A stretch of DNA of 25,505 nt from Halobacteriales archaeon QS_9_70_65 (lineage in GTDB: Archaea > Halobacteriota > Halobacteria > Halobacteriales > Haloarculaceae), in assembly GCA_003023535.1 (NCBI GenBank), contig PXSC01000013.1:1-25505 (forward strand), read 5' to 3'. Numbering within the stretch: the first letter of the stretch is position 1; each line of letters starts with the position of its first letter. Below are positions 1 to 5,984 of this stretch, one piece after another. Position numbers and translations under genes: made by a program. The notes under the pieces were generated by a model. The model made no database searches, was not told where the DNA came from, and worked only from the letters and a program-made list of their open reading frames with translations.

Positions 1-11
1 TGTGCCAGCAG

Positions 12-15
12 AAAA
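12..15 (-). terminator. weak T-run downstream of psmB
   Basis: On the minus strand a run of four T lies about 40 bases after the psmB stop codon. Archaeal transcription often ends at short T-runs. This one is short, and the window edge cuts off the context. Confidence 0.2.
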
Positions 16-56
16 CAGCGACTCGGTCGACCGGAGCCGCGAGAGAGCCGAGCGGT

Positions 57-776
57 CTACAGCAGTTCCTCGAAGTCCTTGTGGCCGGCGATGTCGACGC
101 CCTCCTCCGTGACCTCGGCGAGGTAGACGCCGTTGCCGGAGCCGGTGTCCCGCTCGACGGCGGCGTTGATGGCAGAGGCGGCGACGCGCTTTGCCTCCTC
201 GTTGGTCATGTCCTCTTCGTACTCCCGCTCGAGAGTGCCGTAGGCGACGGTCAGCCCCGACCCGGTGACGGTGTAGTCGTCGGCCATCACGCCGCCGGCG
301 GGGTCGATGGAGTAGACGTGGTGGCCGTCGTCGTCGACGCCGCCGAGGATGGGGTTGATGGCGAAGAACGGCCCGCCGCGGGCGAAGTTGCCCGCCAGCG
401 TCGCCAGCGCCTCGATCGAGATGTCCTCGCCGCGGCGCGCCTCGTAGAGGTTGCTCTCGGCTTCCAGCGAGCGGATGAACGACTGGGCGCCGCCGACGGA
501 CCCGACGAGCGTCAGCGCCGCCGTCGGGTGGATCTGCTCGACCTTCTGGACGTTCTTGTTGGAGACGAACCGCCCGCCAAGCGACGCCCGCATGTCCGTC
601 GCGACGACGACCCCCTCGGTGGTCGTGATGCCGACCGTCGTCGTTCCGGTCTTGTTGACGTTCTCGAGGTCGTCCGCCGAGAGGTCGTTCGACGGCATCT
701 CCCCGAGTTCGGGCTCGTACGGCGACGCGGTGTGGTCCTGGCCGGTGCGCGGCAACGAGAGATCTGGCTGTCGCAT
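57..776 (-). CDS. psmB: proteasome beta subunit precursor
   Basis: This is the catalytic beta subunit of the archaeal 20S proteasome, a self-processing threonine protease that degrades unfolded proteins together with alpha rings and the PAN/Cdc48 ATPases. The 239-residue protein starts with an acidic propeptide of about 44 residues. It is followed by the family processing site TG/TTTVG, so the mature N-terminal nucleophile should be Thr45. Asp61 and Lys78 align with Asp17 and Lys33 of the Thermoplasma subunit. The later segments SIDPAGG, TGSGLTVAYG and RDTGSGNG are typical of the fold. The ATG start fits a TATA-like box about 30 bases upstream. No damage is visible. A second beta paralogue elsewhere cannot be excluded. 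Confidence 0.95.
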   Translation of the reverse strand: MRQPDLSLPRTGQDHTASPYEPELGEMPSNDLSADDLENVNKTGTTTVGITTTEGVVVATDMRASLGGRFVSNKNVQKVEQIHPTAALTLVGSVGGAQSFIRSLEAESNLYEARRGEDISIEALATLAGNFARGGPFFAINPILGGVDDDGHHVYSIDPAGGVMADDYTVTGSGLTVAYGTLEREYEEDMTNEEAKRVAASAINAAVERDTGSGNGVYLAEVTEEGVDIAGHKDFEELL

Positions 777-802
777 TACCCGTGGGTAGCGGACGGCCGC
801 GG

Positions 803-808
803 ATAAAA
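803..808 (-). promoter_or_regulatory. TATA-like box of psmB
   Basis: The minus strand reads TTTTAT about 30 bases before the psmB ATG. This spacing puts transcription start at or next to the start codon, as in leaderless haloarchaeal genes. Confidence 0.55.
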
Positions 809-863
809 CCTTCCTGTCAGGCAGTCCTCGCCCGGTCGTAGGCGTCGCCGACCCGGCCGAGGA

Positions 864-878
864 GCCGGCTTCGCCGGC
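864..878. repeat. 6-bp stem, 3-nt loop hairpin
   Basis: GCCGGC-TTC-GCCGGC lies in the psmB/DUF555 divergent region. It has the same geometry (perfect stem, 3-nt loop) as the hairpins of elements A and B, but stands alone. Confidence 0.4.
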
Positions 879-922
879 ACCGGACGGTAACTTTCATCCC
901 ACCGTGAGACCACCGTCCGGTG
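878..922. promoter_or_regulatory. 11-bp inverted repeat around a TATA-like sequence
   Basis: CACCGGACGGT (878-888) and its exact reverse complement ACCGTCCGGTG (912-922) flank a 23-base spacer. The spacer holds CTTTCAT (891-897), which is centred about 30 bases before the ATG at 925. The right arm ends two bases before that ATG. The position suits an operator for a repressor, or a hairpin in a transcript that starts upstream. Confidence 0.45.
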
Positions 923-924
923 TG

Positions 925-990
925 ATGTCGAGACAGACAGCGATGATTCACGCCTGCCGCGGGACGGACCGTGAGGTGGTCGCGCCGTGA
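925..990 (+). CDS. 21-residue leader ORF upstream of the DUF555 gene
   Basis: This small ORF starts with ATG at 925 and ends in TGA at 988-990. The stop overlaps the GTG start of the DUF555 gene in the four bases GTGA. The peptide begins MSRQTAMIHACRG and ends TDREVVAP. The GTGA overlap is the same junction seen between traB and the M50 gene and between bioF and bioD here, so translational coupling is plausible. It may be a leaderless uORF, since a TATA-like sequence sits about 30 bases upstream. I recognise no family, and an ORF this short can occur by chance. Confidence 0.35.
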   Translation: MSRQTAMIHACRGTDREVVAP

Positions 991-1337
991 GCAACTACCT
1001 CGTCGCGATGGAGGCCGCCTGGCTCGTCCGGGACGTCGCGGAGATCGACGACGCCATCGGCGTCGCCGTCAGCGAGGCGGGCAAGCGGCTCAACGACGCC
1101 GAGATGGACTACGTCGAGGTCGACGTCGGTGCGACGCCGTGTCCGGCCTGCGGCGAGGCCTTCGACTCGGCGTTCATCGCCGCCGACACCGCACTGGTGG
1201 GGCTCCTCCTCGAGATGGAGGTGTTTAACGCCGACAGCACCGAACACGCCGCCCGCATCGCGAAAAGCGAGGTCGGCGGCGCCCTCCGGGACGTCCCGCT
1301 GACGGTCATCGAGACCGTCGAGCGCGAGGACGACTAG
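987..1337 (+). CDS. DUF555/UPF0212 family protein
   Basis: This 116-residue protein matches the archaeal DUF555 (UPF0212) family over its full length: SNYLVAMEAAWLVRDV at the N-terminus, a CPACGE motif around residues 52-57 that looks metal-binding, and ARIAKSEVGGALRDVPLTV near the end. The biochemical role is unknown. The start is GTG at 987, preceded by GAGGTGG (973-979), a plausible Shine-Dalgarno sequence at the right spacing. It overlaps the stop of a small upstream ORF by four bases. The stop overlaps the convergent XRE-CBS gene stop in the palindrome CTAG (1334-1337). Confidence 0.85.
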   Translation: MSNYLVAMEAAWLVRDVAEIDDAIGVAVSEAGKRLNDAEMDYVEVDVGATPCPACGEAFDSAFIAADTALVGLLLEMEVFNADSTEHAARIAKSEVGGALRDVPLTVIETVEREDD

Positions 1338-1876
1338 GACATGTGGGCCGCGACGTCGGCCTCGGTGATGATGCCGACCAGCCGGCCGTCGTCGACGACC
1401 ATCACGGCGTCCTGGTGGTTGAGGTGGGCGTTCAGCTCGTCGAGGGTGGCGTCGAGCTCGACGGCCGTGATCGTCTCCCGCATCGCGTCGGCCACCGGTA
1501 GGTCGCCGGCGCTTTCCGACTCCAGCTGGCGGACGTCGGAGTTGGAGACGACTCCCTGTGGCCGCCCGTCCCGGACGACCGGCAGCTGCGAGTAACCCTC
1601 CGTGACCATCACGTCGATCGCCTGCCGGACGCTGTCGTCCGGCGCGACCGTGACGACGCCCTCGTGCATGATGTCGGCCGCGTGCATGACGGCGTTTTCC
1701 GCCTGATCGAGGGCGTTGACGATGCGCCGCAGCGTCGACAGTCGCGGGTCGACGTCGCCGCCTTCGATGCGGGCGATCAGCGGCTGGGAGACGTCCGCCC
1801 GCTCGGCCAGCTCGCTTTGGGTCAGCTCCAGGTCCGTCCGTCGCTCGTGGAGGTCCGCGGGCGTCGGCAGGTCCAT
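1334..1876 (-). CDS. XRE-type HTH regulator with two CBS domains
   Basis: This 180-residue protein has an N-terminal Cro/C1-type helix-turn-helix (TQSELAERADVSQPLIARIE) followed by a pair of CBS domains (about residues 65-180, including IMHEGVVTVAPDDSV and AMRETITAVELDATL). CBS pairs usually bind adenosine nucleotides or S-adenosylmethionine, so it may be a metabolite-sensing transcription factor. I chose the ATG at 1876. A TTG nine codons upstream is in frame but lies inside the probable TATA box (TTTGTATA in minus orientation). The gene follows purM in the same direction after a short gap, so it may respond to purine nucleotide status. That link is inferred from position only. Confidence 0.85.
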   Translation of the reverse strand: MDLPTPADLHERRTDLELTQSELAERADVSQPLIARIEGGDVDPRLSTLRRIVNALDQAENAVMHAADIMHEGVVTVAPDDSVRQAIDVMVTEGYSQLPVVRDGRPQGVVSNSDVRQLESESAGDLPVADAMRETITAVELDATLDELNAHLNHQDAVMVVDDGRLVGIITEADVAAHMS

Positions 1877-1896
1877 ACCTGCCAATAACCCGGAGT

Positions 1897-1904
1897 TATA
1901 CAAA
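1897..1904 (-). promoter_or_regulatory. TATA-like box of the XRE-CBS gene
   Basis: The minus strand reads TTTGTATA about 25 bases before the ATG at 1876. It supports a separate promoter between purM and this gene, and supports the downstream start. Confidence 0.55.
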
Positions 1905-1918
1905 AGCGTTCCCCCGGT

Positions 1919-3022
1919 TCACAGCTCCAGGCCCCGCACCGCGACGGCGTCGCCGGCCTCGACCCGGCCGACGACGCGGGCGTCGTCCAGCGCCCCGACG
2001 ACGGCCCCGGCGTCGGCCTCCGGCAGCGCCGCGACGAACCCCGTCCCCATGTTGAACGTTCGGTGCATCTCCTCGTCGTCGACGTCGCCTTCCTCTTGGA
2101 CGAACGCGAACACCGGTTGCGGCGCGAAGGGGTCGTCGACGACGTAGCGGAACGCGCCCATCCGCGAGAGGTTCGTCCAGCCGCCGCCGGTGACGTGGGC
2201 GGCGGCGTGGGTCTCGACGGCGTGCAGCGGCTCCAGGACCTCCCGGTAGATCCGCGTCGGCTCCAGCAGGACCTCCCCGACCGTCCGGTCGTCGTACGGG
2301 AACGGGTCGGTGTAATCGAAGTTCCGGGTGACCGCCTCGCGGGCCAGCGTCAGCCCGTTGGAGTGGATCCCCGACGACGGCAGCCCGACGAGGACGTCCC
2401 CCTCGCGGGCAGTCCCGTCGAACAGCTCCGTCTCGGTCGCCAGGCCGACGCAGGCGCCCGCCAGGTCCAGCCCCCGGATCACCTCCGGCATCACGGCCGT
2501 CTCGCCGCCGACCAGCTCCACGCCCGCGCGGTCGGCACCCGTCGACAGCCCCTCGCCGACCGCCTCGGCGGTGGCGTCGTCGGGCGTCTCGACGGCGAGG
2601 TAGTCGACGAAGGCCACCGGCGTCACGCCGGCCGCGACGAGGTCGTTGACGTTCATCGCGAGACAGTCGATGCCGACCGTCGAGTAGTCGTCGAGCGCCT
2701 CGGCGACGAGCAGCTTCGTGCCGACGCCGTCGGTCGCCAGCGCGAGGTACCGGTCGCCGACCTCGACGAGACCGGCGTAGTCGCCCTCGAACTCGCCGAC
2801 GGCGCCGACCAGCGCCGCCGTCGCCGCCTCGCCGGCCTCGATGTCGACGCCTGTCTCCGCGTACGTGAGCCCTTCGGTCTCGTCGGCCCCATCGGGGTCG
2901 TCGGAGTCGCCGGTCCGGCCGGTCTCGTCGGCCCTGTTAGAGGCGCCAGTCTGGCCGGTCTCGTCGGCCTCGTCGAGGCCGCCGGGGTCGTCAGTGTCGT
3001 CGGCCTCGTCGGAGTCGTCCAT
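1919..3022 (-). CDS. purM: phosphoribosylformylglycinamidine cyclo-ligase (AIR synthetase) with acidic N-terminal extension
   Basis: PurM converts formylglycinamidine ribonucleotide and ATP to aminoimidazole ribonucleotide in purine synthesis, in the cytosol. The family motifs are present: LTYAETGVDI at the core start, ATDGVGTK, GGETAVMPE, LPSSGIHSNGL, HVTGGGWTNL and FNMGTGF. The core is preceded by about 50 Asp/Glu/Gly/Thr-rich residues with near-repeats (DETGQTG, DETGRTG). This is longer than the short leader I would expect in a haloarchaeal PurM and is probably disordered. I chose the ATG at 3022 because AAAAG around 3049 gives a TATA-like box about 27 bases upstream. A GTG at 3055 would overlap that box. 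The gene lies 50 bases after the M50 gene. Confidence 0.93.
   Translation of the reverse strand: MDDSDEADDTDDPGGLDEADETGQTGASNRADETGRTGDSDDPDGADETEGLTYAETGVDIEAGEAATAALVGAVGEFEGDYAGLVEVGDRYLALATDGVGTKLLVAEALDDYSTVGIDCLAMNVNDLVAAGVTPVAFVDYLAVETPDDATAEAVGEGLSTGADRAGVELVGGETAVMPEVIRGLDLAGACVGLATETELFDGTAREGDVLVGLPSSGIHSNGLTLAREAVTRNFDYTDPFPYDDRTVGEVLLEPTRIYREVLEPLHAVETHAAAHVTGGGWTNLSRMGAFRYVVDDPFAPQPVFAFVQEEGDVDDEEMHRTFNMGTGFVAALPEADAGAVVGALDDARVVGRVEAGDAVAVRGLEL
2861..3010. repeat. imperfect repeats encoding the acidic purM extension
   Basis: Copies of CCGGTCTCGTCGGCC and shorter GTCGTCGG-type units recur inside the 5' end of purM. They encode the near-repeated DETG-TG and DDPDGADE segments. 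Slippage between such units could change the length of the extension without breaking the frame. Confidence 0.5.
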
Positions 3023-3072
3023 GTCCCAGTCGGCGGCCGACCGGAGCAAAAGCACGTCGGTCGACGGCCCGG

Positions 3073-3714
3073 TCAGAACCGCGGGAAGCCGACGAACAAA
3101 AACGCCGCGGCCGCCATCGCGGCCGTTCCGACGAACGTCACGGCGAAGACCGGGGTGCTCCAGGCCCGGACCTTCCGGCCGTCCAGCGGGCCGAACGGGA
3201 TCATGTTGAACGCCGCGAGCACGGCGTTGATGGTGACGCCGAGCCCACCGAGGTCGCCGAGCGACCCGCCGAGGAGGGACAGCGGGAGGAACGCCACCAC
3301 GAGGACGACGTTCGTCAGCGGGCCGGCGACCGCGATGAGGCCGTTCTGTCGTTCGGTGATCCGGCCGCGGTGGTAGACCGCCCCGGGGGCGGCGAAGAGA
3401 AAGCCCGCCAGCGCCGCCCCGACACAGAGCGCCAACATTCCGTAGTTCGCCCGGAAGCCGGCGATCTGTCCGAACCGGACGGCCACCACCTTGTGGGCGA
3501 GTTCGTGCAGCAAGAAGCCGACGCCGACGGTCAGCATGCTGACCAGCAGCACCCGGGCGAACGCCGCCGACGCCAGCGCGCCGGCGACGTCCGGGAACAC
3601 CGGGTCCTTGAGGATGAGGATGCCGAAGGCGACGCCGAGGGCGACCCAGGCGACCGCCAGATCCCGGAGTTCGGCGGTCGAAAAGCGGACCTCGCCGACC
3701 CGGATCGCACTCAC
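3073..3714 (-). CDS. M50 family (site-2-protease-like) membrane metalloprotease
   Basis: This 213-residue membrane protein has the M50 signature HELAH in GFLLHELAHKVVAVRFG, whose two His and Glu would bind and activate zinc. The second conserved motif is FNMIPFGPLDG, whose Asp is the third zinc ligand in this family. About six hydrophobic segments are visible. Proteases of this type cut membrane-embedded substrates; the target here is unknown. The start is GTG at 3714, sharing the four bases GTGA with the stop of the upstream traB gene, so the pair is very likely co-translated. A longer in-frame ORF reading upstream is Arg-rich and is a shadow inside traB. Confidence 0.9.
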   Translation of the reverse strand: MSAIRVGEVRFSTAELRDLAVAWVALGVAFGILILKDPVFPDVAGALASAAFARVLLVSMLTVGVGFLLHELAHKVVAVRFGQIAGFRANYGMLALCVGAALAGFLFAAPGAVYHRGRITERQNGLIAVAGPLTNVVLVVAFLPLSLLGGSLGDLGGLGVTINAVLAAFNMIPFGPLDGRKVRAWSTPVFAVTFVGTAAMAAAAFLFVGFPRF

Positions 3715-5213
3715 GTCACCACCTCCAGGATGAACTCGACGCCCTTCTCGGCGCCGGCGAGCATCAGCCGGGCGACGCCGCCGGCGCCCTCGATGCCGGT
3801 GCCGGCGAAGAGATACGGCAGCAGGACCGTCGCGAAGAGGACGCTCCCGACGAAGCTGCCGACGTTCGTCAGCGCGACGACCATGATGAGCCGGAACAGC
3901 GGGACGTCGGTCAGCTCCCGCCACAGCTGCCCGAGCGGGGTCTCCTCGTCGGAGACGATCTCGTTCAGCGTCGAGATGTCGCCGACGTTGACGTCGAGAT
4001 AGCGCAGCTCGACGTAGCCGGCGAACCAGCCGGGCGCCAGTAGCGGGTTGACGCTCGTCAGCCAGGCGACACCGCCGCCGACGCCCGCCGACTGCCAGTG
4101 GGCGCCGGCCAGCTTCGCCAGCGCGAAGGCGATGACGCCGTTGACCAGAAACCAGGCGGCGAGCAGCTCGAACAGCAGCCGCCCGGAGGTGCCCTCCACG
4201 CCGGTGTAGGTGGCGATGGCGAGCAACAGGAAAAACGCCAGGAAGCCGAAGGTGAACAGGTAGCCGAACAGTTTGTAGGCCGAGACGCGCCGGCCGGAGG
4301 CCCGCCCGGTCAGCTCCGTCATCGCCGGCAGCCGCTCGGGGAACTCCAGGTACTCCTCGATGCCGGCCCGGTGGCCGGCACCGACCACGGCGACGACGCG
4401 GTTGTCCTGCTCGCGGAGCGCCAGCAGCCGGTGGGCGATGTAGGCGTCCCGCTCGTCGATGAGCGCCTCGGCGCCGCCCGGCGAGAAGCGGCGGAACTCC
4501 TCCATCATCGCGCCGACGACGTCGGTGTCGGTCATCCGCTCGACGTCGAACTCCTCGATGTCCTCGTCGGGGGCGAGCCGGACGAGGCCGGCGACGACGA
4601 TCAGCCCCAGCACCAGCCCGACGCCGAGGCCGACGACCAGCGTGTCCAGAATCGTCACGACGACCCCGGGTCCGAGCCCCGCCGGGACGACGAACGGGCC
4701 GGCGAGGGCGCTCGCGACGATCGTCCCCATCAGCCCGACCGCGACGCCGATCCCGAGGCCGACCTCCCGGGGGTCGCCGAGGCCGACCGCCAGGCTGCCG
4801 ACGAGCTGGAGCTTCTCGACGGTCGACAGCCGCGCCCAGAACCGCTGGATCGTCACCTGGATGTCCCGGTCGACGAGGGCGACGTCGGTGCCCTGCGCCT
4901 CGGCGGCGTCGACGGCCGCCTTCATGTCGGCTCCGGGGTCGATGTCGAACCGGTCGCCGAGCCGCGCCTGGACGTACGACAGCATCCAGTAGGCGAGGAA
5001 CTGAAACACCGTGTTGCCGTTCAGCAGGTCGCCGGCGTCGAGGTCGTCCGGTTCCTCGCCCTTCAGCTGGCGGTAGCGGCCCTCGTCGAGTTCGACGGCG
5101 ACGACGTCCGGCCGCTCGGCGTCGATGACCGACTCGACCTCCTCGACGCTCGCCTCGGAGACGTGGGCCGTCCCGACGACCCGGACGGACCCCCCCGCGG
5201 CGTTGTCGCTCAC
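3711..5213 (-). CDS. TraB/PrgY family membrane protein
   Basis: The 500-residue protein begins with the TraB domain (VRVVGTAHVSEAS, then DVVAVELDEGRYRQL). In the family this resembles an EreA/ChaN-like catalytic fold, and bacterial PrgY lowers peptide pheromone activity. The middle and C-terminal parts hold about eight hydrophobic segments, including LGIGVAVGLMGTIVAS and YLFTFGFLAFFLLLAI. The HRAGIEEYLEF segment closes the domain. I chose GTG 5213 over GTG 5222 because TTTAGG (5238-5243) gives a TATA-like box at the leaderless distance. It leads a two-gene operon with the M50 protease. The archaeal function is not known. Confidence 0.88.
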   Translation of the reverse strand: MSDNAAGGSVRVVGTAHVSEASVEEVESVIDAERPDVVAVELDEGRYRQLKGEEPDDLDAGDLLNGNTVFQFLAYWMLSYVQARLGDRFDIDPGADMKAAVDAAEAQGTDVALVDRDIQVTIQRFWARLSTVEKLQLVGSLAVGLGDPREVGLGIGVAVGLMGTIVASALAGPFVVPAGLGPGVVVTILDTLVVGLGVGLVLGLIVVAGLVRLAPDEDIEEFDVERMTDTDVVGAMMEEFRRFSPGGAEALIDERDAYIAHRLLALREQDNRVVAVVGAGHRAGIEEYLEFPERLPAMTELTGRASGRRVSAYKLFGYLFTFGFLAFFLLLAIATYTGVEGTSGRLLFELLAAWFLVNGVIAFALAKLAGAHWQSAGVGGGVAWLTSVNPLLAPGWFAGYVELRYLDVNVGDISTLNEIVSDEETPLGQLWRELTDVPLFRLIMVVALTNVGSFVGSVLFATVLLPYLFAGTGIEGAGGVARLMLAGAEKGVEFILEVVT

Positions 5214-5237
5214 TGTCGGCACCTGTCGGGCGACGGG

Positions 5238-5243
5238 TTTAGG
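5238..5243 (-). promoter_or_regulatory. TATA-like box of traB
   Basis: The minus strand reads CCTAAA centred 27 bases before GTG 5213. A second AT-rich sequence, ACTAAATAC, lies 25 bases further upstream at the edge of element A and could also serve. Confidence 0.4.
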
Positions 5244-5268
5244 TTTGACGGGACGCGGTCGGGTCGTA

Positions 5269-5516
5269 TTTAGTCAAGTGATGCTGGGCGAAAATCCACC
5301 ACTGGGCGGGACTGGAAGGGGCTGGGCTCTCGGCGAGCGAGACGACGCAAGCGGAGAGGGATCGAAGATCCCTCGGGCCGCTCGCGCGGCGACGCCGCGC
5401 GAGGAGACCGCAGGGAGCAATGCGACCGAGGACCACAGCGAGTCGCAGCCGCCGAGAGCGCAGGGGCTTCCGAGGTCTTGTCTACTCCGTTCACACCGTG
5501 TTCAGTCCTAACTAAA
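5269..5516. repeat. element A: gene-free hairpin element with inverted ends
   Basis: This 248-bp block fills most of the gap between the receiver gene and traB. Its ends are imperfect inverted repeats: TTTAGTCAAG (5269-5278) and, on the other strand, TTTAGTTAGG (5507-5516). Inside are perfect hairpins with 3-nt loops: GAGGGATC-GAA-GATCCCTC (5356-5374), and a 10-bp stem CTCGCGCGGC with loop GAC (5381-5403). Positions 5370-5432 match 20661-20723 of element B at 53 of 63 bases without gaps. Short reading frames cross it in several frames, none with convincing protein character. It could be a mobile non-coding element, or the gene of a structured RNA read leftwards from TTTAGTTA. Confidence 0.6.
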
Positions 5517-5536
5517 CACTATCGCGGTCGCCGCGG

Positions 5537-5941
5537 TCAGTTCGGCCGCTCGGTGCCCGGCGGCCACGAGGACTCTCCCGACGGCTCGCGGTACTCCGCC
5601 CGGTCGGTCAGCCCCTCGACGACCTCGACGACCTCCGAGCCCGTCACCGGCTTCGTGAGGTAGGTGTCGAACTCCAGGTCGACGATGTCGAACCCCGGGT
5701 CGACCGCGGTCACCAGCACCGCCGTCGGGTCGGCCGGCCGGTCGGCAAGCGCCCGGAGCACCTCGTCGCCGCTCATCTCCGGCATCCGGCGATCCAATAG
5801 CAGCACGTCGACGCTTTCGTCCAGCGCCTCGAGGGCGGCCTCGCCGCTCGTCGCCACCTCGACGTCGTGGTCTTCCTGCAGCCACATCTCGTAGGACTCG
5901 GCGATGTCGGGTTCGTCGTCGACGACGAGGACGTCGGCCAT
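5537..5941 (-). CDS. response regulator receiver protein, short form
   Basis: This 134-residue protein is a CheY-like receiver domain: acidic pair Asp8/Asp9, phospho-acceptor Asp50 in LLLDRRMP, Thr78 and Lys97 in LTKPV. A histidine kinase would phosphorylate it; none is in the window. The sequence resembles receivers of haloarchaeal HalX-type regulators, but after RAEYRE it ends in a 16-residue Pro/Ser/Gly-rich tail and has no output domain. The stop lies 20 bases from element A. The leader carries GGAGGT (5949-5954 on the plus strand as ACCTCC), a clear Shine-Dalgarno sequence, unlike most genes here. It follows the secretion membrane gene by about 43 bases and may regulate or be co-expressed with it. 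Confidence 0.88.
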   Translation of the reverse strand: MADVLVVDDEPDIAESYEMWLQEDHDVEVATSGEAALEALDESVDVLLLDRRMPEMSGDEVLRALADRPADPTAVLVTAVDPGFDIVDLEFDTYLTKPVTGSEVVEVVEGLTDRAEYREPSGESSWPPGTERPN

Positions 5942-5948
5942 GTCTGAT

Positions 5949-5954
5949 ACCTCC
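5949..5954 (-). promoter_or_regulatory. Shine-Dalgarno sequence of the receiver gene
   Basis: GGAGGT on the minus strand lies 7 bases before the ATG. Such a site is rare in this window and implies a leadered transcript, consistent with read-through from the upstream secretion genes. Confidence 0.6.
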
Positions 5955-5984
5955 GATACCGTGTGACGAGGCTTAGTCTTTCCG

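Noticed and set aside
81..806. A long plus-strand frame opposite psmB
   Set aside because: The composition is Asp/Val/Arg-rich antisense shadow; psmB on the other strand is certain.
1877..1903. Nine-codon upstream extension of the XRE-CBS protein from a TTG
   Set aside because: The codons coincide with the TATA-like box, and the ATG at 1876 sits at the leaderless distance.
5270..5511. Small frames across element A on both strands
   Set aside because: They have no initiation signals or protein-like composition, and the DNA is better explained by hairpins and inverted ends.
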